64,000 nucleotides of DNA from Flavobacteriaceae bacterium (lineage in GTDB: Bacteria; Bacteroidota; Bacteroidia; Flavobacteriales; Flavobacteriaceae), in NCBI GenBank assembly GCA_947446635.1, contig CANFHF010000002.1, forward strand, positions 1-64,000, in the 5' to 3' direction. The notes beneath the pieces are model-generated. The model was given only the letters and a program-made list of their open reading frames with translations. It did no database searches and was not told the DNA's origin. This document shows, one piece after another, positions 9,252 through 19,057 of the stretch (the first letter of the stretch is position 1; each line of letters opens with the position of its first letter). A program made the translations under genes and the position numbers.

Positions 9252-10523
9252 ATGAAAGAAGATTTCCTTCACTATTTATGGAAATTTAAGAAATTCGATA
9301 CTTTGAATTTGAAAACTTTCCACGGAGAGGCAATCACGATTATTACTGTTGGACACTATCTAGAACTTGCTGGCCCCGATTTTTTCAATGCCCAAATTGT
9401 CATTGGCAATCAAAAATGGGCTGGAAATGTAGAGATTCACCTTAAATCTTCTGACTGGTATTTGCATCATCACGAAACAGATGTGAACTATGAAAACGTT
9501 ATTCTTCATGTGGTTTGGGAACACGACACCGAAATTTTCCGAAAAAACAACAGCGAAATTCCAGTTTTGGAACTTCAGCAATACGTTGATGCGGCCACCA
9601 TTGTTAATTATCAATCGTTAGCCACTCCAAAATCTTGGATCTTTTGTGAAAAACAATTAAAAACAATTGCTGATTTTACTTTAAGAAATTGGCAAGAACG
9701 CTTATTTTTTGAACGCTTGGAACGAAAATCACAACCTGTTTTTGAATTACTAGAGCAAACCCATCAGGATTGGGAATCGGTGTTGTTTTGCCTTTTGGCT
9801 AAAAATTTCGGATTAAATACGAATGGGGATCTCTTTTTGAGAATTGCCCGATCCCTTCCGTTTTCTATTATTAGAAAGGAAATGTTTGAAGTCGAAAATT
9901 TGGAAGCGCTGTTACTAGGAACGGCCGGATTATTAGATGTAGAAAAGGAAGATAATTATTTCAAGGATTTAAAATTGAGGTATTTTTATTTGTTGCAGAA
10001 ATACCAATTGGAAAAAATTAATATGGAATCGGTTCAGTTTTTCCAGCATCGCCCTGATAATTTTCCCACGATTCGTCTTTCGCAATTGGCAAATTTATAT
10101 CACAGTCGGGAAAATTTATTTTCAAAAATCAGCACTGTAAATGCAATAACAAGTATTTACGAGACCTTCAATGTTGCGACTTCCGCCTATTGGCAAAACC
10201 ACTATCAGTTTGACAGGGAAAGCCCTAAAAAAAGAAAAAAACTTTCTAAACCATTTATCGATTTAATTATTATAAACACCATTATTCCGATTCAATTTGC
10301 TTATGCGAAAAGCCATGGAAAGGAAAATTGCGAAGACTTGATCCTGTTGTTACATGAAGTTGCTCCAGAAAAAAATGTGATTATGGATAAATTCAGTTCT
10401 TTTGGAATAAGACCAAAAAACGCCTTTGAAACCCAGTCCTTATTGCAACTCAAAAACGAATATTGTAATAAAAGCCGTTGTTTGGAATGTGTCATCGGAA
10501 TAGAATTGTTGACAAAAAGTTGA
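9252..10523 (+). CDS. DUF2851 family protein
   Basis: MKEDFLHYLWKFKKFDTLNL..GPDFFNAQIVIGNQKWAGNVEIHLKSSDWYLHHHE is typical of DUF2851. Confidence 0.85.
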   Translation: MKEDFLHYLWKFKKFDTLNLKTFHGEAITIITVGHYLELAGPDFFNAQIVIGNQKWAGNVEIHLKSSDWYLHHHETDVNYENVILHVVWEHDTEIFRKNNSEIPVLELQQYVDAATIVNYQSLATPKSWIFCEKQLKTIADFTLRNWQERLFFERLERKSQPVFELLEQTHQDWESVLFCLLAKNFGLNTNGDLFLRIARSLPFSIIRKEMFEVENLEALLLGTAGLLDVEKEDNYFKDLKLRYFYLLQKYQLEKINMESVQFFQHRPDNFPTIRLSQLANLYHSRENLFSKISTVNAITSIYETFNVATSAYWQNHYQFDRESPKKRKKLSKPFIDLIIINTIIPIQFAYAKSHGKENCEDLILLLHEVAPEKNVIMDKFSSFGIRPKNAFETQSLLQLKNEYCNKSRCLECVIGIELLTKS

Positions 10524-10599
10524 TTTGGTTATTTATTGATTCATCAATTTGAAAGATGTTTAATAATAAAATTTCGTAATTTTACTGCCATAATTATAA

Positions 10600-10618
10600 C
10601 CCTGAGCTTGTCGAAGGG
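10600..10618. repeat. Dispersed-repeat-like sequence CCCTGAGCTTGTCGAAGGG
   Basis: Exact sequence present; resembles a short sequence seen as an interspersed repeat in many bacterial genomes. Copy number in this genome not determined. Confidence 0.5.
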
Positions 10619-10632
10619 CAAAATCCCAAAAA

Positions 10633-10860
10633 ATGTCAGCAGTACTGAATCTTAAATTTTTTTTCGAAAAACACGGCTTCCATGTTTCATCACGTCTTGC
10701 CGATAAACTAGGGATGCGGGTAACAAACGTAAGGTTGTTTTTTATTTACATTTCCTTTGTGACGGCTGGTTTGGGTTTTGGCGTTTACTTAACCTTGGCC
10801 TTTTGGATTCGGTTGAAGGATTTAATCCGGGCCAAACGGACTTCGGTTTTTGATTTGTAA
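10633..10860 (+). CDS. Small PspC-domain-like membrane protein
   Basis: 75 aa; SSRLADKLGMRVTNVRLFFIYISFVTAGLGFGVYLTLAFWI matches PspC-like pattern. Confidence 0.7.
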   Translation: MSAVLNLKFFFEKHGFHVSSRLADKLGMRVTNVRLFFIYISFVTAGLGFGVYLTLAFWIRLKDLIRAKRTSVFDL

Positions 10861-10876
10861 CCAAAGAGTTAGCAAC

Positions 10877-10920
10877 AAAAAAGGGATTATAAAGTAGTTT
10901 GTACTTTATAATCCCTTTTT
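10877..10920. terminator. Bidirectional terminator between convergent genes
   Basis: AAAAAGGGATTATAAAGTA-loop-TACTTTATAATCCCTTTTT long perfect stem with A/T tracts on both sides. Confidence 0.85.
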
Positions 10921-10935
10921 TGTTTTTAGATAGTA

Positions 10936-12444
10936 CTAGTTGTCTAGGTTGTTCAATTTGCTGTTTTTTCTACTATAAACGAAGTAAATCAAAATCCCAA
11001 TTGCCATCCAGGCAAAAAGTCGTAGCCAATTGGTCCAGCCCAATCCAACCATCATTAAAACACAGGCTGCCACTCCAAGTAATGGGACCAACGGAACCAA
11101 TGGAGTTCTAAATTCCCGTACCATATTAGGTTCTTTTTTTCTTAGAATGATTACCGAGATGCAAACGAGAACAAAAGCAAATAAGGTGCCTATGCTGGTC
11201 ATATCGCCCACGATATCGCCCGGAACAAACGCTGCAAAAGCGCCTACGATAATTAAAATAGCAATATTGGCTTTGTAGGGTGTTTTGAATTTAGAATGTA
11301 AATCACTAAACATCGTAGGTAATAATCCATCTTTTCCCATAGAATAAAATACTCTGGACTGTCCTAATAACATGACTAATATCACGGAAGAAAATCCTGC
11401 TAATATGGCGACTGTTACTAATTGACCCAGCCAAGCGTAACCAATCATGTATTTATTGATGGCAAATGCCACAGAGGCTTCTTTTCCACCCGTTCTAAAA
11501 TCCTCCACAGTAGCAACGCCAGTTAATACGTGGGCGAAAAGAATATACAAGATGGTACAAATAGCCAATGATCCTAATATACCTATTGGCATATTTCTTT
11601 TCGGATTTTTTGTTTCTTGCGCAGCAGTACTCACAGCATCAAATCCGATAAAGGCAAAGAAAACGGTTCCCGCAGCTCCAATGATCCCCCAAAATCCCCC
11701 AAAGTGATGGTCAATTCCATGTTCGTCTGTAAAAATTGAAGTTGGTGGTATATAGGGAGTATGGTTTGCAGGTTTTACAAAATTCCAGCCAATTACTATA
11801 ATTAATACAACGATAACAACTTTTAATATCACGATAATCCCGTTTACAAATGCCGATTCCTGGATTCCTTTAATTAATAATAAACTGATAACGCCAACTA
11901 TAAATAATGCGGGTAAATTGATAATTCCATTTTCACCTGTTTCTAAATTAGATTGAAATGGGGAATGGGATAAGGAATAGGGAATTGGGCTGATGTGAAG
12001 TACATTGACCAGTAAGTTATTCAGGTATTCGCTCCAGGCGATTCCAACCGTCGCGGCCCCTACGGCATATTCTAATATTAAATCCCAGCCAATAATCCAA
12101 GCCATAAATTCACCCATCGTCGCATAAGTATAGGTATAAGCACTTCCTGAAATAGGAATAGAGGAAGAGAGTTCAGCGTAGCATAACCCAGCCAGAGCAC
12201 AGCCAATAGCCGCAACAATAAAAGCGATGGTTACCGACGGACCCGCATTTTGCGAAGCTGCCATAGCGGTTCTTACAAACAAACCGGCGCCTATTATAGC
12301 ACCAATACCTAATGCAATTAATGACCAAGCGGTCAATGTTCTTTTTAATCCTTTTTCAGATTCAGCTGCCTCCGCTAAGAGCTGGACTAATGGTTTTCTT
12401 TTCCAAATTGACATCGTATTTTGGTTTTGGTTAGTAAGTCCCAA
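10936..12444 (-). CDS. APC-family (cationic-type) amino acid permease
   Basis: 502 aa; GIGAIIGAGLFVRTAMAA, GFDAVSTAAQETKNPKRNMPIGI are hallmark motifs. Confidence 0.88.
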   Translation of the reverse strand: MGLTNQNQNTMSIWKRKPLVQLLAEAAESEKGLKRTLTAWSLIALGIGAIIGAGLFVRTAMAASQNAGPSVTIAFIVAAIGCALAGLCYAELSSSIPISGSAYTYTYATMGEFMAWIIGWDLILEYAVGAATVGIAWSEYLNNLLVNVLHISPIPYSLSHSPFQSNLETGENGIINLPALFIVGVISLLLIKGIQESAFVNGIIVILKVVIVVLIIVIGWNFVKPANHTPYIPPTSIFTDEHGIDHHFGGFWGIIGAAGTVFFAFIGFDAVSTAAQETKNPKRNMPIGILGSLAICTILYILFAHVLTGVATVEDFRTGGKEASVAFAINKYMIGYAWLGQLVTVAILAGFSSVILVMLLGQSRVFYSMGKDGLLPTMFSDLHSKFKTPYKANIAILIIVGAFAAFVPGDIVGDMTSIGTLFAFVLVCISVIILRKKEPNMVREFRTPLVPLVPLLGVAACVLMMVGLGWTNWLRLFAWMAIGILIYFVYSRKNSKLNNLDN

Positions 12445-12574
12445 ATATATTGTTTTTTTAAATGTGGCTGAAACAAGAGATTCTTTTTTTTAAAAATTTT
12501 GAGATTTATTTTAAATGGAAGTCGATTTTGCTAAATATTTCTTATTTTTAAGTTTAAAATGATTTTTTATTCGA

Positions 12575-13471
12575 GTGGGAAACTCCTTAAAGAAGATGAA
12601 TTATACAAAACTACACTCCTATTTTAAGTTCTCAAGAAGCCAGTACAGAGGGATTTTTTCACTGTTTTCAATTATTGTCATTTTTCAATTAGTATATTAT
12701 TTTACCGATTTCAGTTCATTATCCTTGACTTCTCCCGAAAAAGAAAAATGGCTTTCGTTGCAAACGCAAATTGATTTGATGAAACAACGAAAGATAAATG
12801 ATGCCCCCAAGATTTATCCGTTTAATCCTAATTTTATCTCCGATTATAAAGGCTATCAACTTGGCATGTCAGTTTTGGAAATCGACCGGCTTATTGCTTT
12901 TAGAAAGGGAAACAACTACGTAAATTCGCCAAAAGAATTTCAAGATGTAACAAAAATTTCCGATTCCTTGTTGAATACCATCGCCCCTTATTTCAAATTT
13001 CCAAATTGGGTAAATAACAAAAAAGAGGATGCTAAGTTTACCAAAACCACTTTCTCCAAAAAAGAAAACTGGGTTGTCATTGACATCAATAAAGCCACCC
13101 AAGAAGATTTAATCAAAATTTATGGAATAGGTGAGGCAATTTCACTTCGAATATTAAAACTGAAGGAAAGTTTAGGTGGCTTTGTTTCGATGCAACAACT
13201 GAAAGATGTTTGGGGATTGTCGCCTGAAGTAATCGAGAATTTGAACACTCATTTTAAAGTTTCGGCACTTCCCAATGTTAAAAAAATTGACATCAATAAC
13301 GCTTCCATAAAAGAACTTTCTCAATTCCCCTATTTTAATTATCAGCTTGCAAAACAAATAGTTACATATAGGAGTATGTACGGGGATATTAAAAACATAC
13401 AAGATTTAACAAAAATTAAAGGTTTGTCTATTGATAAGGCAAATATTATAGTCTTATATTTGGTTTTTTAA
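12575..13471 (+). CDS. Helix-hairpin-helix (ComEA-like) domain protein, membrane anchored
   Basis: WVVIDINKATQEDLIKIYGIGEAISLRILKLKESLGGF and KKIDINNASIKELSQFPYFNYQLAKQIVTYR HhH repeats. Start could be the Met at 12596 (MNYTKL). Confidence 0.8.
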   Translation: MGNSLKKMNYTKLHSYFKFSRSQYRGIFSLFSIIVIFQLVYYFTDFSSLSLTSPEKEKWLSLQTQIDLMKQRKINDAPKIYPFNPNFISDYKGYQLGMSVLEIDRLIAFRKGNNYVNSPKEFQDVTKISDSLLNTIAPYFKFPNWVNNKKEDAKFTKTTFSKKENWVVIDINKATQEDLIKIYGIGEAISLRILKLKESLGGFVSMQQLKDVWGLSPEVIENLNTHFKVSALPNVKKIDINNASIKELSQFPYFNYQLAKQIVTYRSMYGDIKNIQDLTKIKGLSIDKANIIVLYLVF

Positions 13472-13488
13472 AATCCTGAAATTTTATT

Positions 13489-14631
13489 ATGAACTTTGAT
13501 TACAGTGAAACGCAATCTATGATTGCTCAGTCCATAAAAGACTTTGCAGAACAAAACATTAGGCCCTATATAATGGATTGGGATGAGGCGCAAACTTTCC
13601 CTATTCCGTTATTTAAAAAATTAGGCGCAATGGGTTTTATGGGTATTTTAGTGCCTGAAGAACTTGGAGGCTCTGGATTGGGGTATCACGAATATATCAC
13701 GATAATAGAAGAAATATCCAAAGTAGATCCTTCTATTGGCTTGTCTGTTGCGGCACATAATTCCTTATGCACCAATCATATATTGGCTTTTGGAAATGAA
13801 GCGCAAAAGCAGAAATGGATTCCAAAATTAGCTTCGGGAGAACATATTGGCGCTTGGGGCTTAACAGAACATGAAACAGGATCTGACGCTGGCGGAATGA
13901 ATACCACTGCCGTGAAAGAGGGTGATTATTGGATTGTCAACGGAGCTAAGAATTTTATAACCCATGCTATTTCTGGAGATATTGCAGTTGTGATTGTCAG
14001 AACTGGTAAAAAAGGGGATTCTAAAGGAATGACTTCCTTCGTTTTCGAAAAAGGGATGCCAGGATTTACTTCAGGGAAAAAAGAAAATAAATTGGGTATG
14101 CGCGCCAGCGAAACGGCTGAATTGATATTTGATAATTGCAAAATTCCGGATGCTAATAGATTAGGTCCAGTGGGTGATGGTTTTGTCCAATCTATGAAAA
14201 TATTAGACGGAGGGAGAATTTCCATCGGGGCATTATCACTTGGTATTGCAAAAGGAGCCTATGAGGCGGCATTGAAGTATTCAAAAGAAAGACATCAGTT
14301 TGGCAAACCCATTTGTGAATTTCAAGGAATTTCATTCAAACTAGCCGATATGGCAACAGAGATTGAAGCCTCGGAATTGTTGTTGCATAAAGCGGCATTT
14401 CTAAAAAATCAGAATCGAAAGATGACAACGCTCAGCGCTATGAGTAAAATGTATGCTTCGGAAGTATGTGTTAGAGTGGCTAATGAAGCTGTTCAGATAC
14501 ATGGTGGTTATGGTTATACCAAGGATTATCCTGTTGAAAAATTCTATCGGGATTCAAAATTATGCACCATTGGCGAAGGCACCACCGAAATACAAAAAAT
14601 TGTTATTTCGAGAAATATTATTGCGAACTAG
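13489..14631 (+). CDS. Acyl-CoA dehydrogenase
   Basis: 380 aa; GAWGLTEHETGSDAGG, QIHGGYGYTKDYPVEKFYRDSKLCTIGEGTTEIQK. Confidence 0.93.
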   Translation: MNFDYSETQSMIAQSIKDFAEQNIRPYIMDWDEAQTFPIPLFKKLGAMGFMGILVPEELGGSGLGYHEYITIIEEISKVDPSIGLSVAAHNSLCTNHILAFGNEAQKQKWIPKLASGEHIGAWGLTEHETGSDAGGMNTTAVKEGDYWIVNGAKNFITHAISGDIAVVIVRTGKKGDSKGMTSFVFEKGMPGFTSGKKENKLGMRASETAELIFDNCKIPDANRLGPVGDGFVQSMKILDGGRISIGALSLGIAKGAYEAALKYSKERHQFGKPICEFQGISFKLADMATEIEASELLLHKAAFLKNQNRKMTTLSAMSKMYASEVCVRVANEAVQIHGGYGYTKDYPVEKFYRDSKLCTIGEGTTEIQKIVISRNIIAN

Positions 14632-14702
14632 TTGGATTAATTCTTTTAATAATCCCTAATTAAGATTGTCTATTTTTTAAAGTTTTTGCTTATTTTCGCT
14701 AG

Positions 14703-15380
14703 ATGAAAAACATCATCGTCACGGGAACTTCTAGAGGTATTGGATATGAACTGGCTTTGCAGTTTGCTAATTCCGGTCATAATGTATTGGCTATCTCCAG
14801 AAAAACACCTCAAATTCTCATTGAAAATCAAAACATTACTTGTTTGTCTGTCGATTTATCCAATGAATCCGAAATGCAGCAAGTAGAAAATTTTCTTTCC
14901 CATTCATGGACAACAGTGGATGTAATTATCCATAATGCGGGGTGTTTATTGTTGAAACCTTTTTCAGAAACATATCAAAGTGATTTTGAAAATATATACA
15001 AAGTCAATGTTTTTGGCGTGGCTAATTTGACTCGTATTTGCCTGCCATTTTTACAAAAAGGAAGTCACGTAGTTACCATAAGCTCTATGGGTGGCATTCA
15101 AGGCAGTATGAAATTCGCCGGACTTGCAGCTTATAGTTCTAGCAAAGGAGCCGTGATTACGTTGTCAGAATTATTGGCTGAAGAATATAAAGAAAGCGGC
15201 ATAGCTTTTAATGTTTTAGCATTGGGAGCCGTTCAAACCGAAATGTTGCAAGAAGCATTTCCAGGTTATGAAGCACCAATTTCTGCAATAGAAATGGCTA
15301 ATTATATTTTTGATTTTGCTTTGACTGGAAATAAATATTACAACGGAAAAGTACTTCAGGTTTCAACTACTAACCCTTAG
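14703..15380 (+). CDS. SDR family oxidoreductase
   Basis: TGTSRGIGYELA cofactor motif, NAG, YSSSKGA active-site motif. Confidence 0.9.
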   Translation: MKNIIVTGTSRGIGYELALQFANSGHNVLAISRKTPQILIENQNITCLSVDLSNESEMQQVENFLSHSWTTVDVIIHNAGCLLLKPFSETYQSDFENIYKVNVFGVANLTRICLPFLQKGSHVVTISSMGGIQGSMKFAGLAAYSSSKGAVITLSELLAEEYKESGIAFNVLALGAVQTEMLQEAFPGYEAPISAIEMANYIFDFALTGNKYYNGKVLQVSTTNP

Positions 15381-15400
15381 AGTTTTAATTCATAATCCAT

Positions 15401-16000
15401 TTGAGCGAAACACTATCAAAATATTTACCTGAACATGCCGTAAAATCTGTTTTCGAACTAATTGTGGCTAACGAAGTTCACCTCAAAATCGTAAATGAGC
15501 GTGTGACCAGACATGGCGATTATCGTAAAGGGATGAGCGGAAAACACGAAATCACGGTCAACTCGAGTTTGAATAAATACAAGTTTTTGATTACATTGGT
15601 TCACGAAATTTCACATTTGGTGGCGTTCGAAAAATTTGGACGCAACATCAAACCTCACGGTGATGAATGGAAATATTCCTTTCAAAAACTGATGATTCCG
15701 TTTATTCGTCCCGAGATTTTTCCAAATCATTTATTGCCTTTATTGGCACGTCATTTTAAAAATCCTACAGCAAGTAGCGATACAGATACCACTTTGTCGT
15801 TGGCATTAAAACAGTTTGATGAACAAAACGATAAAAATTATATTTTTGAAATTCCTTATGGTAGTATTTTTAGAATTCAAAACGGAAAGATTTTCAAAAA
15901 AGGTGCTTTAAGAACCAAACGTTTCGAATGCTTGGAAATAAGTTCAGGAAGAACCTATCTTTTTAATCCAAACGCTGAGGGAGAATTATTGCCAAGTTGA
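15401..16000 (+). CDS. SprT-like zinc metallopeptidase domain protein (TTG start)
   Basis: 199 aa; HEISH (HExxH) motif in LVHEISHLVAFEKFG; start codon TTG at 15401. Confidence 0.8.
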   Translation: MSETLSKYLPEHAVKSVFELIVANEVHLKIVNERVTRHGDYRKGMSGKHEITVNSSLNKYKFLITLVHEISHLVAFEKFGRNIKPHGDEWKYSFQKLMIPFIRPEIFPNHLLPLLARHFKNPTASSDTDTTLSLALKQFDEQNDKNYIFEIPYGSIFRIQNGKIFKKGALRTKRFECLEISSGRTYLFNPNAEGELLPS

Positions 16001-16032
16001 TAGGGAAAACTATGAAATAATGAAGTTAAATA

Positions 16033-16794
16033 TTATCCTACGAGATAAGCTTCTCTGACTTTTTGGAATAATTTTGAGGAATATACAAAGTCAACAATGT
16101 CTTTATTGTCCGTTCTAAAAATAGCATCTTTATTTCCTTCCCATTTTTTTATCCCATTTTTTAGAAATAGTATGTTTTCTCCAATTTCCATAACGGAGTT
16201 CATGTCATGAGTATTGATTACGGTGGTGATGTTATATTCTTCGGTGATTTCCTTAATTAGATTGTCAATGAGTATAGCAGTGTTTGGATCTAAACCCGAA
16301 TTAGGCTCGTCGCAAAATAAATATTTAGGGTTATTTACAATGGCACGGGCAATAGCAACACGTTTTTGCATTCCGCCTGATATTTCAGAGGGCAATTTAT
16401 GATGTGCGTCAACTAGATTCACTCTTTTTAGAACGAAATCAACACGTTTTTGGATTTTAGATTTAGTGTCATCGGTGAACATTTTTAAAGGGAAACCCAC
16501 ATTTTCTGCAACTGTCATCGAGTCAAACAAGGCACTTCCTTGAAAAACCATTCCGATTTCGGTGCGTAGTTCGCGTTTTTCAGATAAATTAAGTTCAGAA
16601 TATATTCTGCCATCAAAAGAAATAGTTCCGGCGTCTGGCGTATGGATTCCCAAAAGACTTTTAAGTAATACTGTTTTGCCAGAGCCACTTTGTCCGATGA
16701 TTAGATTCGTTTTTCCCGTTTCGAAAACAGTAGAAATCCCTTTAAGGACTTTGCTTTCTCCAAATGCTTTCTCTATACTACGTATTTCTATCAT
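16033..16794 (-). CDS. ABC transporter ATP-binding protein, MlaF-like
   Basis: Walker A IIGQSGSGKT, signature EISGGMQKRVAIARA, Walker B YLFCDEPNSGLDP. The ORF is longer (to 16854); start at 16794 (MIEIRSIEKAF) is favoured by the TAATG overlap with the upstream permease stop. Confidence 0.85.
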   Translation of the reverse strand: MIEIRSIEKAFGESKVLKGISTVFETGKTNLIIGQSGSGKTVLLKSLLGIHTPDAGTISFDGRIYSELNLSEKRELRTEIGMVFQGSALFDSMTVAENVGFPLKMFTDDTKSKIQKRVDFVLKRVNLVDAHHKLPSEISGGMQKRVAIARAIVNNPKYLFCDEPNSGLDPNTAILIDNLIKEITEEYNITTVINTHDMNSVMEIGENILFLKNGIKKWEGNKDAIFRTDNKDIVDFVYSSKLFQKVREAYLVG

Positions 16795-17540
16795 TATGTT
16801 AGAAGTAATTGGGTTAGAATATAATTTATCAATATTATGGTGACAGAAGTCCAAACAAAAGCCACGGTACTCGCTTTACCTACTTCTAAAGCACCTCCTT
16901 TCATGTAAAACCCATGAAAAGAAGGGATTGAAGCTAATAAAAAACCAAAAACAAAGGTTTTTATAAAGGCATACGCTATATGGAATGGGATAAATTCCTG
17001 ATGCAGCCCTGCTAAAAAGTCGGCACTGCTTCCAAAACCCCCATAAACTGCAGCTATATAACCTCCAAAAACCCCCAAAAACATACTTATCCCTACTACA
17101 AAAGGGTAGAACATTATAGCAATAAGTTTTGGAAATACCAAGTAGTTCACGGAGTTTACCCCCATAACTTCTAAGGCATCAATTTGTTCCGTAACACGCA
17201 TAGTGCCTATGCTTGAGGTGATAAATGAGCCCATTTTTCCAGCCATTACAATAGAAATGAAAGTAGGAGCAAATTCCAGTATTACAGATTCGCGAGTTGC
17301 AAATCCGATGAGGTATTTTGGAATTAGCGGATTGTTTAAATTTAAAGCGGTCTGGATGGCAACAACTCCCCCTACAAAGAAAGATATGAAAGCTACAATT
17401 CCGAGTGAACCAAAAATCAAATCGTCTATTTCTTTGAATATAAGAGGTCTCATCATTGACCATTTAGTCATTTTGCTAAAAATTTCTTTTAGCATTAAGA
17501 AATACCTTCCTATCTGCGATAAATAACGGATGAGCATCAT
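16794..17540 (-). CDS. ABC transporter permease, MlaE-like
   Basis: 248 aa; VVAIQTALNL, LEFAPTFISIVMAGKMGSFITSSIGTMRVTEQIDALEVMGVN is the MlaE-family signature. Confidence 0.9.
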   Translation of the reverse strand: MMLIRYLSQIGRYFLMLKEIFSKMTKWSMMRPLIFKEIDDLIFGSLGIVAFISFFVGGVVAIQTALNLNNPLIPKYLIGFATRESVILEFAPTFISIVMAGKMGSFITSSIGTMRVTEQIDALEVMGVNSVNYLVFPKLIAIMFYPFVVGISMFLGVFGGYIAAVYGGFGSSADFLAGLHQEFIPFHIAYAFIKTFVFGFLLASIPSFHGFYMKGGALEVGKASTVAFVWTSVTIILINYILTQLLLT

Positions 17541-17620
17541 AGTTTTTTAAATATAGGCTAAATTACGTAAATAGTTGTGAGTTATGATTGGATATTGCTT
17601 AGTTTTCATAAATAGCAGTA

Positions 17621-18469
17621 TCAGATTAACTTTTCTTTCATTTTCTGTAAACGATACTTTCGTATGAATTTTGCTTGTTGCTCGGTAACCAATAAAGGAG
17701 TATTTGCCATTTTGGCTTTCCAAAAACCACGGATGTAATCCAAAAAAAGAATCGGTTTTTTTTTCATCAGCGCTAGTTTTGCTGAAGCAATTGCGGTTAT
17801 GAAAAACCCGTACCCTAAGGTGTAAAATGCTTCGCCTTGTTTGTAACGAGCGGTTTTATTATAATTAGCACCAGTTGGTTTTAGGTGTTTTACGATTAAT
17901 GAAGGATCGGTTATTACTTTCCACCCATAAAACTTAGCTAATAATTCGTCAACCGTGTCCCAGCCCATAGCTGGTTTTAAGTTTCCCATTTGCTCAAAAA
18001 ATGATTTTCGGTAGGCTTTAAAAGCTCCGCGAATATGATCTTTATCGGTTAGATTTTCTAAAATCCAATCGCCGTTTTTTTCAATATAAGCAAATCCTCC
18101 CGCCATTGCCACAGTGGCATCTTTTTCGAAAATAGAGGAGATGCGTTCGAAATAATTATCAGGCAAAATTAAATCGGCATCCAATTTTACAATGATGTCG
18201 TAATTGTTGTCTAAGGTTTCAAAACCTTTATGAAAAGCCTGTATCACTTTACTTCCTGGTAAATGAATGGATTCGGAAGTCTTATTTACTAAAGTAATGA
18301 ATGGATTTTCTTTGGCGAAAGCCAATACAATTTCATCGGTTTCATCGGTTGAATTATCATTGACTACAACGACTTTTTTAGGCAGTAGCGATTGCGAAAT
18401 CAAGGATTGTAATGTCAAAGCAATAAAGGCGCCTTCATTGTGGGCAGGAATGACAATATAGAAATTCAT
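17621..18469 (-). CDS. Family 2 glycosyltransferase
   Basis: VIPAHNEGAFIALTLQSLISQSLLPKKVVVVNDNSTDETDE, KLDADLILPDNY. Confidence 0.88.
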   Translation of the reverse strand: MNFYIVIPAHNEGAFIALTLQSLISQSLLPKKVVVVNDNSTDETDEIVLAFAKENPFITLVNKTSESIHLPGSKVIQAFHKGFETLDNNYDIIVKLDADLILPDNYFERISSIFEKDATVAMAGGFAYIEKNGDWILENLTDKDHIRGAFKAYRKSFFEQMGNLKPAMGWDTVDELLAKFYGWKVITDPSLIVKHLKPTGANYNKTARYKQGEAFYTLGYGFFITAIASAKLALMKKKPILFLDYIRGFWKAKMANTPLLVTEQQAKFIRKYRLQKMKEKLI

Positions 18470-18999
18470 TATTTTACTTTTTCGGCGTAAACAATATAAT
18501 ATCTTGGCGTAATCAGTCTTAAAAAGGGGCGAAAACCAATTTTATTTACAGGATGTGTAAATTTTTCACTATCAATAATTTTCCATCCTGTTTTTTCTAA
18601 TAGCCAATCTAATTGCCAATCTTCAAATTCATGATAATGCCTGTCCCACATGTCGGTTTTGCTTCGATATGCTGGTGAAAACCACAATCGTAATGGGATG
18701 GAAATGAAAAGTTTGTCGGATTTTATTTCTTTTAAAATGGTATAGGGATTGAGTAAATGCTCGAAGATTTCGAATGCGGTGATTACATCTTTTTTTTCTG
18801 ATGAAAATACGGTTTGGTCATTGTCTAAATCTTCTCCAGAGGTGTTTTTTACAGAAAACCCCTTGGCTTCCATAATTTTAGAAAATGGATTTTCAACGCC
18901 TAAATCCAAGATGGTTTGGGTGATTGAAACGTGTTTTTGTAAAAATTCTAATGTGTGCTTGAATCTTTTATTTGGAAATGTTTTCTCGTACATAGTCAT
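18469..18999 (-). CDS. SAM-dependent methyltransferase
   Basis: 176 aa; ILDLGVENPFSKIME, AFEIFEHLLNPYTILKEIK. Possible alternative start at 18993. Confidence 0.75.
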   Translation of the reverse strand: MTMYEKTFPNKRFKHTLEFLQKHVSITQTILDLGVENPFSKIMEAKGFSVKNTSGEDLDNDQTVFSSEKKDVITAFEIFEHLLNPYTILKEIKSDKLFISIPLRLWFSPAYRSKTDMWDRHYHEFEDWQLDWLLEKTGWKIIDSEKFTHPVNKIGFRPFLRLITPRYYIVYAEKVK

Positions 19000-19020
19000 T
19001 GCGAGGAACGAAGCAATCTG
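18995..19020. repeat. Dispersed-repeat-like sequence GTCATTGCGAGGAACGAAGCAATCTG
   Basis: Exact sequence present; matches a motif recurrent in intergenic regions of diverse bacteria. Overlaps the methyltransferase start codon. Genome copy number not determined. Confidence 0.5.
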
Positions 19021-19057
19021 TCGTTCTTTAGTTTAATTAGGTTATACCTTTTATTTT

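Noticed and set aside
10899-11278. Plus-strand ORFs 10899-11111 and 11030-11278
   Set aside because: Antisense to the amino acid permease and overlapping the terminator; no homology signal.
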